Assembly: GCA_022539475.1 (NCBI GenBank)
Contig: VCMS01000044.1
Coordinates: 62,001-126,000 of the forward strand
Direction: 5' to 3'
DNA from: Gracilaria domingensis
Lineage: Eukaryota; Rhodophyta; Florideophyceae; Gracilariales; Gracilariaceae
DNA: 64,000 bases
In this document: in pieces, positions 50,977 through 61,747 of the stretch
Position numbering within the stretch: position 1 is the stretch's first letter
Layout: every line of letters starts with the position of its first letter
Program-made: the position numbers and the translations under genes
The notes under the pieces: generated by a model
The model's database searches: none
The model's input: the letters and a program-made list of their open reading frames with translations, nothing else
What the model was told of the DNA's origin: nothing

Positions 50977-52488
50977 GATTTCGATATTAGCTAGGCGGAA
51001 CCGGGCGCTTCGCGTGAAGAATTTTCAGCTTAGGGAGAAGAGGCACCGTCGAAGTCTACACGGTGTGAGACGGGTTTTAAGCTGCAGGTGATAGTTGCGA
51101 ATCCTTCGCCCCTTTGTGACTTACGAAGTGTTGTTTGTGCTCCATAGCCTTGAGACTAGCATGGCCCTTATCCCTGACGAAGTACACACGTACCTACCCT
51201 TCAGCACTCGCATGTTGCGCAGTCCAGTTGACGATAGTGAACTGAATCGAAGTTGATGAATTTCGATAGAAGACAAGACGGAGCATCCCTGAGCATTATT
51301 ACTGTATTCATCGATATAACTCGTGACGCCAACTGTATCGCCAACTGTAACGCCAACGTTCCGTAACCAAGACATACGCATGTACACGTACGTGAACGTC
51401 GTTGGTAGTACTGTACGTCCACCGAGTGACGTCACCATACACTGGCAAGAGCCAGCGTATGAAAACCAGCTGGTCAACACCGATGGCGCATTTGGCTTTT
51501 AGCGTTCAAAACCGCAAATTTTGCCACATGATTGATAACAACATCTAAACAGTGGGGCAGCCAGTTGGAGAAGCAATACCTGCTAGAAAGCCCTAGGCTG
51601 TCCAGCAGGTATAGCTGAAAACAATCCTTGCACGATGACACTTGATTCATAATTAGGTGCTCCGCGCGCGGAGACGCAACTCTGCAGAGCATTCCGAAAT
51701 ATTTGGAACTACTTGGTTCGCAACTCAATACGAGAGAATGCTGCTTTCACTTAGCTTTGACAGAGAAGCGAAGTAGAAAATGCCACTGAGCTTGCGCCGC
51801 GAGCAAGGTGTGATATGATTCCTTGGTCTATAACGACCAGGAACGTCAAGACTTGTTTTTCGAAAGATATGAGTTTGGCCTGTGGTCTAGCAGGGTTGTA
51901 ACAATACTAATATTAGTATCAATTGTATTCCTCGTCGGTTCTTATGTGGTTTCTGCATGTTCCATCAGATAGTTTATCGAAAAACAAGTTGTCTGGTATA
52001 TCCCTCTTCGCACACACCACATGCAGAAGCTCTTTTAATTTTTCTTTCGTACATGCTGCACAAATTTTGCATCTCGAATGTGCTAACGGTGGCCAACGTC
52101 ATTGAATTATTCTGACATAGCTTACCGGTCCTGTTGAAGGCGCATTGCTTATCAATGCATGAACTGTTCGAGCTGATTTGCATTGTTATGGACTCTGCGT
52201 TGTTGTATCACTCATTTCCTACGGTGTCACTCATGTGGGCAGCTCGATAGCTGCTTGATCCAACAGAAAGATCAAATTTAAGCGCTAAAAATGTCAAGTT
52301 GTTCCGGCCCGTATCAGCATAAAACATCCTTGCAAGAAGCGAGAAATTTTGTTTTAAAAGGAATAAACAAACCAAGAGGTCGTTAAACTCGTCTGAGCGA
52401 TCGGCAGGCCCGTATTTCTGACTTCACGATTACGCCAGAAATTGTAGAGACTGATTCCTTGATTACGACATTTCTGCGGTAGTCAAAA
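50977..52488. other. Intergenic, no gene recognised
   Basis: No supported gene. Short direct repeats of cgccaactgt occur near 51,328-51,355 and a 16-base palindrome atactaatattagtat near 51,904. Confidence 0.4.
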
Positions 52489-52545
52489 ATAGTAGTCAAA
52501 AGTAGTAGTCATAATAATATTATGACTACTACTTTTGACTACTAT
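52489..52545. repeat. 27-bp perfect hairpin built of gactac units
   Basis: The arm is atagtagtcaaaagtagtag continued to tcataat, followed by aat and the exact reverse complement. The arms themselves contain repeated agtagtcaaa units. The same gactac word recurs at 53,240-53,290 beyond the transposase remnant, as expected for terminal or subterminal repeats of a hAT element. Confidence 0.85.
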
Positions 52546-52739
52546 TACTACTAAGGTAGATTATACCTTTGCTCGGCCTTCCACGAATACATTTGATAGT
52601 ATACGTGCGCCGTGAGCTGGTCTCTTGCACAACTAAATCTTTAGAGTAATTAAATAGAAACAGCTATCGTCCAAAACTAGATTCCCTAGATTGTGACAAA
52701 GCTTTGAAGGAAGAAAACTAGATTTTAATTTGTCATACT

Positions 52740-53015
52740 GTCGCTCGCGAGGCAATTGAACTAGACGAGTCATTGACAGACCGACAAGAAGGCCTGCATT
52801 CTTTTTTACGCTTTTTCTACCAAGAACGCTATGCAGCTCTGCAACCAAAAGGGCGACGAAAGCCAAGTACAGATCTGAAGTTCTGGAAAAGCGCGAACAA
52901 CGAACCTGGACTTGTAAGCCCTGCTCTTTTTAATATAATTGCAAGAGCCGCACTATCGGCACAGGCGTCTTCAGCTTCAGCACAAAGGCTGGGCAGTGAT
53001 TTAGGAAACTTGTAA
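52740..53015 (+). mobile_element. hAT transposase C-terminal remnant
   Basis: About 80 codons reading DLKFWKSANNEP ... ARAALSAQASSASAQRLGSD. This matches the hAT dimerisation region (F-W, then A-x-x-x-L-x-x-x-A-S-S-A-x-x-E/Q-R). No upstream catalytic core is visible. The piece ends at a stop at 53,015. With the flanking gactac-rich ends it is probably a non-autonomous or truncated element. Confidence 0.65.
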
Positions 53016-54782
53016 GGGAACCAACGGCAATCTTTACTTTCTGGGACACCAGAGATGACAGAAATCATACGTTCCTTCGTCCATTCTGAGCTTGAGAATC
53101 TTTGCCCTACACAGCAAGCTTACTGCATCCTTGGGCTACTGCATTTTGCCGGACAGTCGAGAACGTACCTCGCACAATGTTGGAGAACTCGTTATCAGAT
53201 ACAGAGTAAAGTTTCTTTTGTTCTTATCTTCATAATCTGTATGACTACGTTCTGACTACAAAATCGTCGACTACAGGCAAAACGAACTGACTACATGACT
53301 GGTAAGACGTTCAAAATCGTATCACAAATACGCCCCTGGTTTTCTCGGTCCGACCACACGAGGATTGTATGACGGTGAAAAGGCTACGGACTGTTCTTGC
53401 ACCTGGTTTCGCCGACAGATATGAGGATTGGGTGGAAAGAATGTCGCTCATGTTTTTTTGAGCGGTCAACGTGGTCTATGTGAAGCGCCTTGTCGTGTTG
53501 TGCCCCTTGGCCGATGGGTCTCCAGAATTTGAATGAAAAGGGAAAGAGAAAGGCGATAAGCGTTGGTGACGAAACGCTTTGCGGTCGGAAACATCGAAGA
53601 TACCTACTACTTCTTCGTCCTAGAGAGAGAGAAAGAAGTGTAAGACGGCTACTGCGAAGTTGTCAGTGGTTGCGATGTAGACGTAATATAGGTAGTTGGG
53701 TCTTGAGCAAACCCACGCATAGAAGCGGAAAATCATGCTCCATCTTCTCCAAAAACACAACAACAACAAAAGGAATAACAGTAGAGATACCTCTATTTTC
53801 TTAAAAGAACAACTGTGATTCTCGTTTCGCCAAAGATTGTGTGGCAGAGTCGGTCAATCGGTCTTTGAAAAGTGCAAGGGAGATAGCGGGTGGGGTTGAT
53901 ATGGATAACAGGAGTAAAGTACGATCCTAAATAGGATCTTATGCTTGCGAAAGCACAATAACTCCCGAACTGCGGATAGGAGCAATCAAACTTGAAACAG
54001 TGGAGGAGAGCAAAGGTTTTGGAAAATAAGAATTATTTCATGCAACGGCACGAAATGCTTATTTCCCGAAACCCGTTGATAGCAACATAAGGATAACTCT
54101 TTGTGGATAAAGTGGGGTAGATTGAGTGAGCTGGAAATTGTTCAAAGTAAGAAAAAAGTTCTTAGAAATGCTCTGTATACCGCTGCACAACGAAGATATG
54201 GAGTAGATTCGGAGGAGATAAAAGACTTTGGATTTGTCGAAGGATAAAGAAAGAACTGGAAAGTGTCGGTGTAGAGTGGCTTTTAAATACAAAAGTTTTG
54301 ACGCGCTATGGTTAAGAGCAACGGGGTTTCCGTTCACGACTCGTGAATCACGAGCAGCTCAACTTAGCGGGTAGCCGTTACTGCATTTCCGAAGATTCTC
54401 CTTCCTTTGGCGTGCATGAGCGAACATCGTGTCCGAAGAGAAGGTCCATTCACTTTGCCTCCTCTTCCATTGATCTATCGGAAGCACAAATATTCATATT
54501 ATGAAGCACCTGTTGAAACAAAGCTTGAGATATTGTTGATTGGAAGGCCATCTCGATCGGAGCAAGGGATTTGCTGAGTTGATCGGAAACGTTGAATAGA
54601 AGAACCATCCTTCTTTTGTGAAATCATCTTATCGCACGCGGGAGGTCCTGCCCCGTCTTGTGTCCATGTTTCGAATTAGAAGTTGAAAAGGTACGAAGGT
54701 ACGAAGGTAAGAAAGCTCATCTTCTCTTTGGACAATAGCATAAAGAAACAATTTACAATGTAGCAGTCATTACTAATGCCTC
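53016..54782. other. Intergenic, no gene recognised
   Basis: No supported gene in 1.7 kb. The first 280 bases probably belong to the hAT remnant. There is an agagag-rich patch near 53,620. Confidence 0.4.
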
Positions 54783-55439
54783 TTACGACCCCGCCATTCC
54801 CCAGAAGAATGACTCGTTCTTTTCCCCCGCTTCAGCCAGGTCCGTAAGTGAGCAAAGAGAACCCAACCTAGAAACCCACTCAACCTGTTCCAACTCATTC
54901 AATTTTTCCTTGGCCAAAACATCCAACAGCTCCGTATCGTCCACTCTTGTAAAAGACAAGGGTGCCAAGAACGAATCGAACCACTCCTCCTCCTCATCCC
55001 ACTCTCTTTCGCTGCAACCCTTAAAGGCATCAAACTTAAAATACTGCCGTTCAGCCTTGTCCGCCACAATGTCTGGGTCCACATCTGGACTCCATGACAC
55101 CTCCTCCTCCTCTTCTGCCAAACTCTTGTTGCATTCTTGGTCAGGAAGCAAGCTTTCGCTCTTTTCGCTTTTAAGCGGATGCCCAAAACAACCCATAACA
55201 TGTTTTCTTACGCGACTTCTCAAAGCTTTGCAGAAATGAAAAATCTGTTTGCCAACGGAAAGAACACGAGACTTTCGAGCTTTGGCGCGGATATCTTCGC
55301 TCTCGTCGGCCCCCCCAATCCTCTGATTGCTCGTATCTCCGTCCTCAACTTTCGAAGCTCCTGCTCTACTCCTTGGAACATGTGGGATTTTGGCATTTTC
55401 CGAACCAAGAATGTCCATTTCGATAGCGCCAATGCTCAT
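54783..55439 (-). CDS. Acidic unknown protein
   Basis: 218 residues from the first ATG; the frame is open six codons upstream. A basic segment (KALRSRVRKHVMGCFGHPLK, about residues 70-100) precedes a strongly acidic half with EEEEEVSWSPDVDPDIVADK, EWDEEEEWFDSFLAPLSF and ELLDVLAKEKLNELEQVEW. Tryptophan/acid clusters of this kind occur in transactivation or adaptor proteins, but nothing specific is recognised. No TM segment and no signal. The length and amino-acid pattern support a real gene. Confidence 0.55.
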   Translation of the reverse strand: MSIGAIEMDILGSENAKIPHVPRSRAGASKVEDGDTSNQRIGGADESEDIRAKARKSRVLSVGKQIFHFCKALRSRVRKHVMGCFGHPLKSEKSESLLPDQECNKSLAEEEEEVSWSPDVDPDIVADKAERQYFKFDAFKGCSEREWDEEEEWFDSFLAPLSFTRVDDTELLDVLAKEKLNELEQVEWVSRLGSLCSLTDLAEAGEKNESFFWGMAGS

Positions 55440-56905
55440 GTTTGTATTGTTTTCCACGTTTGTTGAGATAGTACTTCTTTTGATGTGAAATTGCTGGAAA
55501 GAACTTGAGCATTGCTCAGAAGTTTAAGTCGAATGGCGCCGAACCACTTCCTTTTATACTCCTCTGGAATGGATTCTCAAACATACACTCTCCTACATGT
55601 CTAGAACAGGAGAGTGCTGCCACAAACGTCATTTCGTTGGTATTCAATTGAACTGCATTCACGAGCTCCCCCTCGTCCACAAGAAACATGAGATGCCGTC
55701 ATCGATAGGAGAGGCGATGCGCGGGGCCACCACTGAGACAGGAAAGAAGCAAAAGGAATGGAGGCTCATCCATCTCTCTTGTCTGTCCCAACCGAGCTGG
55801 ACACGCCAAGTGCTAAAGAGTAAACTTGAGTGAGTAGTTTGTGGTGCTGAAATGAATTGATGAATGCATTTGGGCTTAAAAACTGGAGTCATGAACTTAA
55901 TGAAACATGTATGATCTGAATGCAATTGCACGAAGGTAACTATGTGCTTGTATTTTCAAATGCAAAAGAATGTAAGCGGAATAGCGCGGAGATGATGAGC
56001 TTGAAGAGCGTCGAACTCGCCACAGTCCCTTTGGGACGGGATATGAACCAGAGGAAAGCTGAAGTTCTGTATAATAGTATCAACATCAATCAATACATCT
56101 CTACGGTGTACTGTATAGGGTTTCATTCCTTGTGTCAGGTTCCTGTGAGCGACTCGTTCTGCAAGAGTCAACGATAGTGCGTCCCCGAGCGTTGCAAAAG
56201 GGCTCGTACACGTATGTATTCTTTTCAGCGATACACTGTTCTAGGCGAAGTCGAAATTGCAACGAGCAGTTTCTTGCAATGTGGCTTGAAGAGAGAGTTA
56301 TCGTGATGATCTTTCAGCCACGCAGCTGGATAATAACTATTCCTGGAGCTTGAACTGAATCTAAAATGATGATGGCGATGATTGTACTGCTAAAGTTATC
56401 CTTAGATAACACACACGATGTCACATCAAACACAGTTTGTCTTTGGCTTAGCGGGAACGATTCAGGGTGGCTTCTACGCACTACGTTTCTCTCTCTCCCG
56501 TTAGCAGTTGATGTGGACTTGAGGACATGGACACGTACTCCCGAGAAACTACGGTTAAATTTGGAAGTGCTCCACAGCCATGCAGTGCGGTGCTCGACAG
56601 ATACGAAGATAGATACGTGTTGAGCGCGGTAGATAAATGGCGTGGCGGAGACTCTTCGCCGGAGAGAGAGAAGGTGGCAAACAGCTTTGGTGACAAGGCG
56701 CATCTGCATCATGGACACGTTCGAGACGCAATTGCACAGCGCTGCCACCCACGCCACAACGCCACGTGCACGACGCGCAAGCCGCGACGGCAAACAGCCA
56801 ACCTTCAACGCGTAGCGTCGCGCCGTCCGTTGCGCCGTTCACCGCCGCCCAGCGCGCCGCGCCTTCGCATCCGCCGCCGTCGCGCCGCCGTCATGTGAAC
56901 GCAAC
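55440..56905. other. Divergent intergenic region
   Basis: Lies upstream of both the acidic-protein gene (-) and the GT31 gene (+). No supported gene. GC content rises steeply over the last 250 bases. Confidence 0.45.
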
Positions 56906-57973
56906 ATGAAGCCCCCGCGATGGCCCCACCTATTTCGTCAGCTCCGCCGCCATCTTCGCGCAGCCTCTCCCCGCACGCGCGCAACATTGCTGGCCGCGGC
57001 GGGCGTGCTGGCGTTCTTCGTGCTGCTGCGCGCGTGGTTTTGGCGCGCTGAGCAGGGTGACGATGAGTTGTTGTTGTTCATTGCGATAGGATCGGCGCCG
57101 CAGAACGTGCGTTTGAGATCGGCGGCGAGGGAAACGTGGTTGCGAAGGCTGCCAAACGATGGCTCGGTCAGGTATCGCTTCTTCTCGGATGCGCCGCCTT
57201 TTTACAGGGGCGGTGGCGCACGCGGTGGCGATGAATTTGAGACGGGCGCTGAATGGAGCGAGCTTGTGCGGGAGGCCCGTGTGCAGCATGATGTGTTGTT
57301 ACAACCTCTGCCAGGCGGACACGGTGACAACGAACATAACGTTTATGCAAGCCGTGCGTTGTACCAGATTCATTGGACGTTGCGTCACTTTCCGAACGTC
57401 AAGTACTTTCTGAGGGTGGATGACGATAGCTTTTTGTGCGTTGATAAGCTGCTGTACGAGCTCAGCAACGTTCCGAAACAGCAGTTCTTCTGGGGCAAGT
57501 TTTGGTGTCGCGAGGGAAGAAATCGAGCCGATGAGAACTTCATGCTATTTTCGGCGGACGTGATTCAGTTGCTGTCCAGCGAGCACGTCGGAAAGTTGAT
57601 ACCGTTCGATGAACATGTTACGCTGGGATGGAATTTTGGCTACTGGTCATGGATCTTCAACATGAGCATCTTTGATGATCAGCTTCGCATCGATGCTCAG
57701 CAATCGTATCTCACCAAATACATGCATGATGAAAAGCTGGCGAGCAACTTTACAGACGATTTTTGCCAGCGCTATTTGTTTGCACACCACGTTGTGGAAG
57801 GTGCGATGAGAAGGGCGTATAATAATTGGCGAGCACATGTGATGTACAAACTGCCGGAATTGGTTGGCCCGGACCAAACATGCGGCAGCGAGGAACGCAG
57901 TTTTATTCCGAAGAGACATTCGCTCCTATTGCCAGATGTGAAGATAAGTCGCACGTCGTCGGCACTGACATGA
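56906..57973 (+). CDS. GT31-family beta-1,3-glycosyltransferase
   Basis: 355 residues from an ATG at 56,906, one exon. It is a type II membrane protein: a short basic cytosolic tail, a TM helix at about residues 26-46 (LLAAAGVLAFFVLLRAWFW), then a lumenal domain. Family motifs are FIAIGSAPQNVRLRSAARET with W following, KYFLRVDDDSF (the D-x-D metal/UDP-sugar site, near residues 171-173), FFWGKFWC and the VTLGWNFGYWSWIF acceptor-side region. GT31 enzymes add galactose, GlcNAc or GalNAc in beta-1,3 linkage in the Golgi. The exact donor and acceptor are unknown. The GC-rich first 60 codons contrast with the rest. Confidence 0.85.
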   Translation: MKPPRWPHLFRQLRRHLRAASPRTRATLLAAAGVLAFFVLLRAWFWRAEQGDDELLLFIAIGSAPQNVRLRSAARETWLRRLPNDGSVRYRFFSDAPPFYRGGGARGGDEFETGAEWSELVREARVQHDVLLQPLPGGHGDNEHNVYASRALYQIHWTLRHFPNVKYFLRVDDDSFLCVDKLLYELSNVPKQQFFWGKFWCREGRNRADENFMLFSADVIQLLSSEHVGKLIPFDEHVTLGWNFGYWSWIFNMSIFDDQLRIDAQQSYLTKYMHDEKLASNFTDDFCQRYLFAHHVVEGAMRRAYNNWRAHVMYKLPELVGPDQTCGSEERSFIPKRHSLLLPDVKISRTSSALT

Positions 57974-58228
57974 AAGAAACTCGGGGGTGCCTTTTTTTTT
58001 TTACTATCTCAGTTAATCTAGGTATGTGGTTTAATTGAAGCGCTTGCATTCGGAGGAAGGGCGAGTTGAGCGTCGGGGGTGAGTAGAAGGATGTGCAGTG
58101 GTGTGTGTCCTAAAGTAGTGTGTAGTGTATACACAGAAGTTGCAAGGTATGTATGTACTGTCAACAAGCGCGACGTGGCAACGACAATTGACGTCACGTC
58201 GACATTAAAGTTGGTGCGTTTGACGGCG

Positions 58229-59461
58229 CTATGTGGACGAAAAGTAATGGCGGATGATTTGTAACGCGGGCTTGTTCTGGGGGGTGTAGCCGGCAATGCC
58301 AGGCTGGTAGGTGCCGGCGTGGGGTTGCAGCTCCCAGTTCCAGAACACAATTCCGGCTATCCAGCGGTGCGGCATGAAGGCGGAGCAGATACCCTCGTAC
58401 ATTTTTTCCTGTAATCAGCGCGGCGACGGAGGAATCGGACGTGTGAGCACAGCCAGGACGCAGGGGGCGGTTAGGTCTTTTGTTGTGAGGCGCGCATTTA
58501 AAAAATCAGTGTGCAAAAGCAGTGGAAGGCGTTGACGTACTTGCTCGTAGAAGTCAACGGGCGCGTCGATGTTCCAGTCCCACGGCACTCGATACACAAT
58601 TCCATCACCTGTATCCAATGACGCGCGGTTTTAGAAAAACACGAGTTAGCAGGCGGCTCCTCGACGACGTCGCGATGACAGTTTACACTTACCTTTGCTT
58701 TGCGCGCCCACTTCGGCCACCAGCACCTGCTTGTGCGTGAGCTTCTTCCATTGGCGCCACTCGCGAATGTCCTCCGCGATGTTCTCCCACATGGCCTTGG
58801 TCTGATTCATATCGGGCGACGGCCCGCGCACGCCGCGCATGAGTTGGAAGTACGCCGAGAGGGAGATGTAATCGACGCGGTCCCAAAAGTGCACGCGCCG
58901 ATACGAGTCATGGTTGGCGATGTAAGTCAGGCGGCCCTTGTACACGCTTCTGACGGCGTCGATGGTGGTGTTCCACTCCTTGACCTGCCTCTCGGCGCCC
59001 CTGTACTCGCTGCCGACCGAAAACAGCTCGACGCCCTCTTCCTGCGCGATTTCGGCCATGTGCAGGATGAAGGGGCGGTAGACCTCGCGGAACCAGATGG
59101 GTCGGCCGGTGAGAAAGCCGCGCCAGGTGTGGCCGGCAATCTCGACGACGGGCTTGAGGAAGACCTTTGCCTTGCGCGCCTTGACGGTGCGGATGATGTA
59201 GCGGATGGAGTCGTCGTCGGTCTGCTGATCGGCGGTGAGCGCGCGCAGCGAGGGCATCTTGGTGTAGACGGAGATTTGGACGTAATTGGCGCCGGTGGCC
59301 AGCAGGTTGGACAAGGAGCGATGCGCGTACCACTGGCGGTAGCCCCAGGTGTCATGGCCAGTCGAGAACGCAATGCCCTTGATCTTGGCGGCGGCAGCCG
59401 TACCCGGCAGCAGGCGCAGGCACAGGCACAGCAGGAAGAGCAACAGATTTCTGCGAAGCAT
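58229..59461 (-). CDS. GH113-like glycoside hydrolase (three exons, secreted)
   Basis: Exons 58,693-59,461, 58,541-58,608 and 58,229-58,408 encode 338 residues. A cleavable signal peptide (MLRRNLLLFLLCLCLRLLPG) leads into a TIM-barrel glycosidase resembling GH113 beta-1,4-mannanases. Features are GIAFSTGHDTWGYRQWY, VFLKPVVEI, LFSVGSEY (acid/base Glu), YISLSAYFQL and VLVAEVGAQSKG (nucleophile Glu), then after splicing YRVPWDWNIDAP and AGIVFWNWELQP...YTPQNKPA at the C-terminus. Both catalytic glutamates are present. The enzyme is probably secretory and acts on cell-wall or storage glycans; mannan specificity is inferred from the family. It is divergent from the phosphoserine aminotransferase gene. 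Confidence 0.8.
58409..58540 (-). other. Intron 2 of the GH113-like gene
   Basis: A 132-base GT-AG intron with donor gtacgtc, acceptor gctgattacag, phase 0. It separates DFYEQ from EKMYEGICSAF, and both sides align with the C-terminal region of the family. Confidence 0.85.
58609..58692 (-). other. Intron 1 of the GH113-like gene
   Basis: An 84-base GT-AG intron with donor gtaagtgt, a gctaac branch-like motif and acceptor ggatacag, phase 1. Reading through it would end the protein shortly after the nucleophile with an arginine-rich tail. Confidence 0.85.
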
Positions 59462-60246
59462 TGTGGCGGGGGGGGGGGGGGTGGGCGTAAGGCGGGCGAC
59501 GGCGGGAGGCAGCAGCAGCAGCAGTCAGCAGGGGAAGAAGGAAGGGCGGGCGCGGGTGGTGCGTCAAGTTGTAAGAGCCTTTTATAGCGCGGCGGGTGCG
59601 CGGGTGAACACACGCACGTGGCGCGCGCTCTTTGACGTCATCGACGAGCAGCAGACGGCGCGTCACACCGCGTGCCACGTAGCCCGCGCGGCGGCACGCG
59701 CCGCGCAGCCGCCGCGCGCTGCGGAATTAGACCGCGTGGGAAACCGGGAATGCGCCGCGCGCGCAGCGCGCCATAAAACAAAAACAGACAGCCGTTCGCG
59801 CGCGCGCCGTGCCGTCGCGTGCCGGCGCGTGCCGCGGCGCGCGGCCACGCAGCCACGCGTGCGCGGCGCACACGTGGGCGGGCTGTGGTTGGGGTCGAGC
59901 TCGGCGCATGTGTTGCTGGCGTTTGTCGGCGGCGCTCCGCGGCGCGCACAAATGCGAGCGGCGGCGCGAGCGCGCCGTGATTGGCGGCGCGTGCGGCGCG
60001 TTAATATCTGCGCGCCGCTTTGGCCATTGCAAATATCTCGCGCGCGGCGGGGTGCTCCGCCGCGGCGCCAACGGTCGCCCGCGTGCACCGCCGCGACGAC
60101 GCTGCCCCCGCCGCCGCCCGCGTGAGAGGCGCGCCCGTCGTCGCCGCCACGCCCGCCACTCACCGCCGCCTTGCGCGCCGCGCCCGCCCGCACCAAAAGC
60201 GCTCTCCAATCACGCCTTTGTAAAAAAAATAACGCGCGCCGTCAAA
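59462..60246. promoter_or_regulatory. GC-rich divergent promoter region
   Basis: 785 bases of very GC-rich, gcgc-laden sequence between the divergent GH113-like and PSAT genes. It begins with a 14-base G run (59,468-59,481) a few bases from the hydrolase ATG. A related string (aatatct...cgcg) occurs twice near 60,002 and 60,031. No gene is seen. Confidence 0.4.
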
Positions 60247-61509
60247 ATGGCCGCGCCCCCGTCATGTGCTTTTGCTTTTGTACCGTTGTCGTCGTTCCTC
60301 CCCTCCTTTGCCGCCGCACACCGTCGCCGGCCGTTCACATCCGCTGCACGCCCAGCCCCGTCGCTCAACATGGTCATCACCGCGTCCAAGCCCACCACCA
60401 AGCCGCAGTCGCCGTGCTTCTCGTCCGGGCCGTGCAAGAAGCGCCCCGGCTACCAGCTTGAGCGCGCGCTCAGCGACGCGCCGCTGGGCAGAAGTCACCG
60501 GAGCAAGCTAGGCAAGGCCAAGCTGTTGGACGCCATCACGCGCACAAAACAGATCCTGCAGATCCCGGAAGATTATCGCGTGGCCATCGTGCCGGCGAGT
60601 GATACGGGCGCCGTGGAGATGGCCATGTGGAGCATGCTCGGGCTCAAACCGCTGGACGTGTGCTACTGGGAGAGCTTTGGCAAGGGCTGGCTCACCGACG
60701 CTGTGTCGCATCTGGCGCTGGAGCAGGTGAACCAGTTCACCGTGGACGAGTACGGCTTGCTGCCGGATCTGTCCGCCGTCAACAAGGACCACGACGTGGT
60801 GTTCACCTTCAACGGCACCACGTCGGGCGTGCGCGTGCCGGAGGGGCTCGACTTCATCGCCGACGATCGCAGCGGGCTGAGCATCTGCGACGCCACGTCG
60901 GCGGTGTTCGCCATGCACGTGCCGTGGAACAAGGTGGACGTGCTCACGTACTCGTGGCAAAAGGTGCTGGGCGGCGAGGCGGCGCACGGCATGCTGGTGC
61001 TGTCGCCGCGCGCCGTGGAGCGGCTGGAGACGTACGTGCCGCCGCGGCCGCTGCCAAAGATCTTCCGCATGACCAAGAAGGGCAAGCTGGACGAGGCGCT
61101 GTTCCAGGGCAACGTGATCAACACGGTGTCCATGCTGTGCGTGGAGGACTACCTGGACGCGCTCAAGTGGTGCGAGAGCATCGGCGGGCTGGCGGCGCTG
61201 ATCGAGCGCTCGCAGCGCAACCTGGCGGTGCTGGAGGACTTTGTGGCGCGCAACGAGTGGGCGCACTTCCTGGCGAGGGAGAAGGCGCACCGCTCGAGCA
61301 CGTCGGTGTGCCTGACGCTGGACCTGGCCAAGGAGCAGGTCAAGCAGCTGGAGCGCATGCTGGCCGACGAGCGCGTGGCGTTCGACATCAACTCGTACCG
61401 CGACGCGCCGCCGGGGCTGCGCGTGTGGTGCGGCGCCACGGTGGAGGAGGCCGACCTGCGCGCGCTGACGCGCTGGATCGAGTGGGCGTACGGCGCGCTG
61501 TCGCAGTAA
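60247..61509 (+). CDS. serC: Phosphoserine aminotransferase, alphaproteobacterial/Methanosarcina type
   Basis: 420 residues from the ATG at 60,247; another in-frame ATG at 60,370 begins the bacterial-like core. The first 41 residues ([20 protein letters not shown]...) resemble an organelle transit peptide. The enzyme converts 3-phosphohydroxypyruvate to phosphoserine with PLP. The core carries [67 protein letters not shown] and the PLP lysine in [14 protein letters not shown], then [16 protein letters not shown]. These are hallmarks of the SerC_2 form found in alphaproteobacteria and Methanosarcina, not the usual SerC. Acquisition from the mitochondrial ancestor or by later transfer is inferred. 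GC-rich, intronless and complete. Confidence 0.88.
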   Translation: MAAPPSCAFAFVPLSSFLPSFAAAHRRRPFTSAARPAPSLNMVITASKPTTKPQSPCFSSGPCKKRPGYQLERALSDAPLGRSHRSKLGKAKLLDAITRTKQILQIPEDYRVAIVPASDTGAVEMAMWSMLGLKPLDVCYWESFGKGWLTDAVSHLALEQVNQFTVDEYGLLPDLSAVNKDHDVVFTFNGTTSGVRVPEGLDFIADDRSGLSICDATSAVFAMHVPWNKVDVLTYSWQKVLGGEAAHGMLVLSPRAVERLETYVPPRPLPKIFRMTKKGKLDEALFQGNVINTVSMLCVEDYLDALKWCESIGGLAALIERSQRNLAVLEDFVARNEWAHFLAREKAHRSSTSVCLTLDLAKEQVKQLERMLADERVAFDINSYRDAPPGLRVWCGATVEEADLRALTRWIEWAYGALSQ

Positions 61510-61747
61510 ACATTTTGCTGCGTTTTTTTGATGCATTGCTGCGCCGCGCGCCTTGTTGAGCGCCCTGCGCTGCTGCGTGCGTGCCGCGTTGCTGCGCGCC
61601 GCGCCCCTTTTTTCCAGCCGCGCTGCCGCCTGCGCTTTGTGTGCGCGGGGGCCCGCGCCCGCGCCCCCGCTGCGTCCGCCCCCCCCCCCCCCCTCCTCCC
61701 ACCTCCCGCCGCGGAGCGAGTTTCCGACCCGCCCCCCGCCCCCGCAA

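Noticed and set aside
58700-59587. 295-codon plus-strand frame over the GH113-like gene
   Set aside because: It is antisense to a well-supported glycosidase and has no recognisable features.
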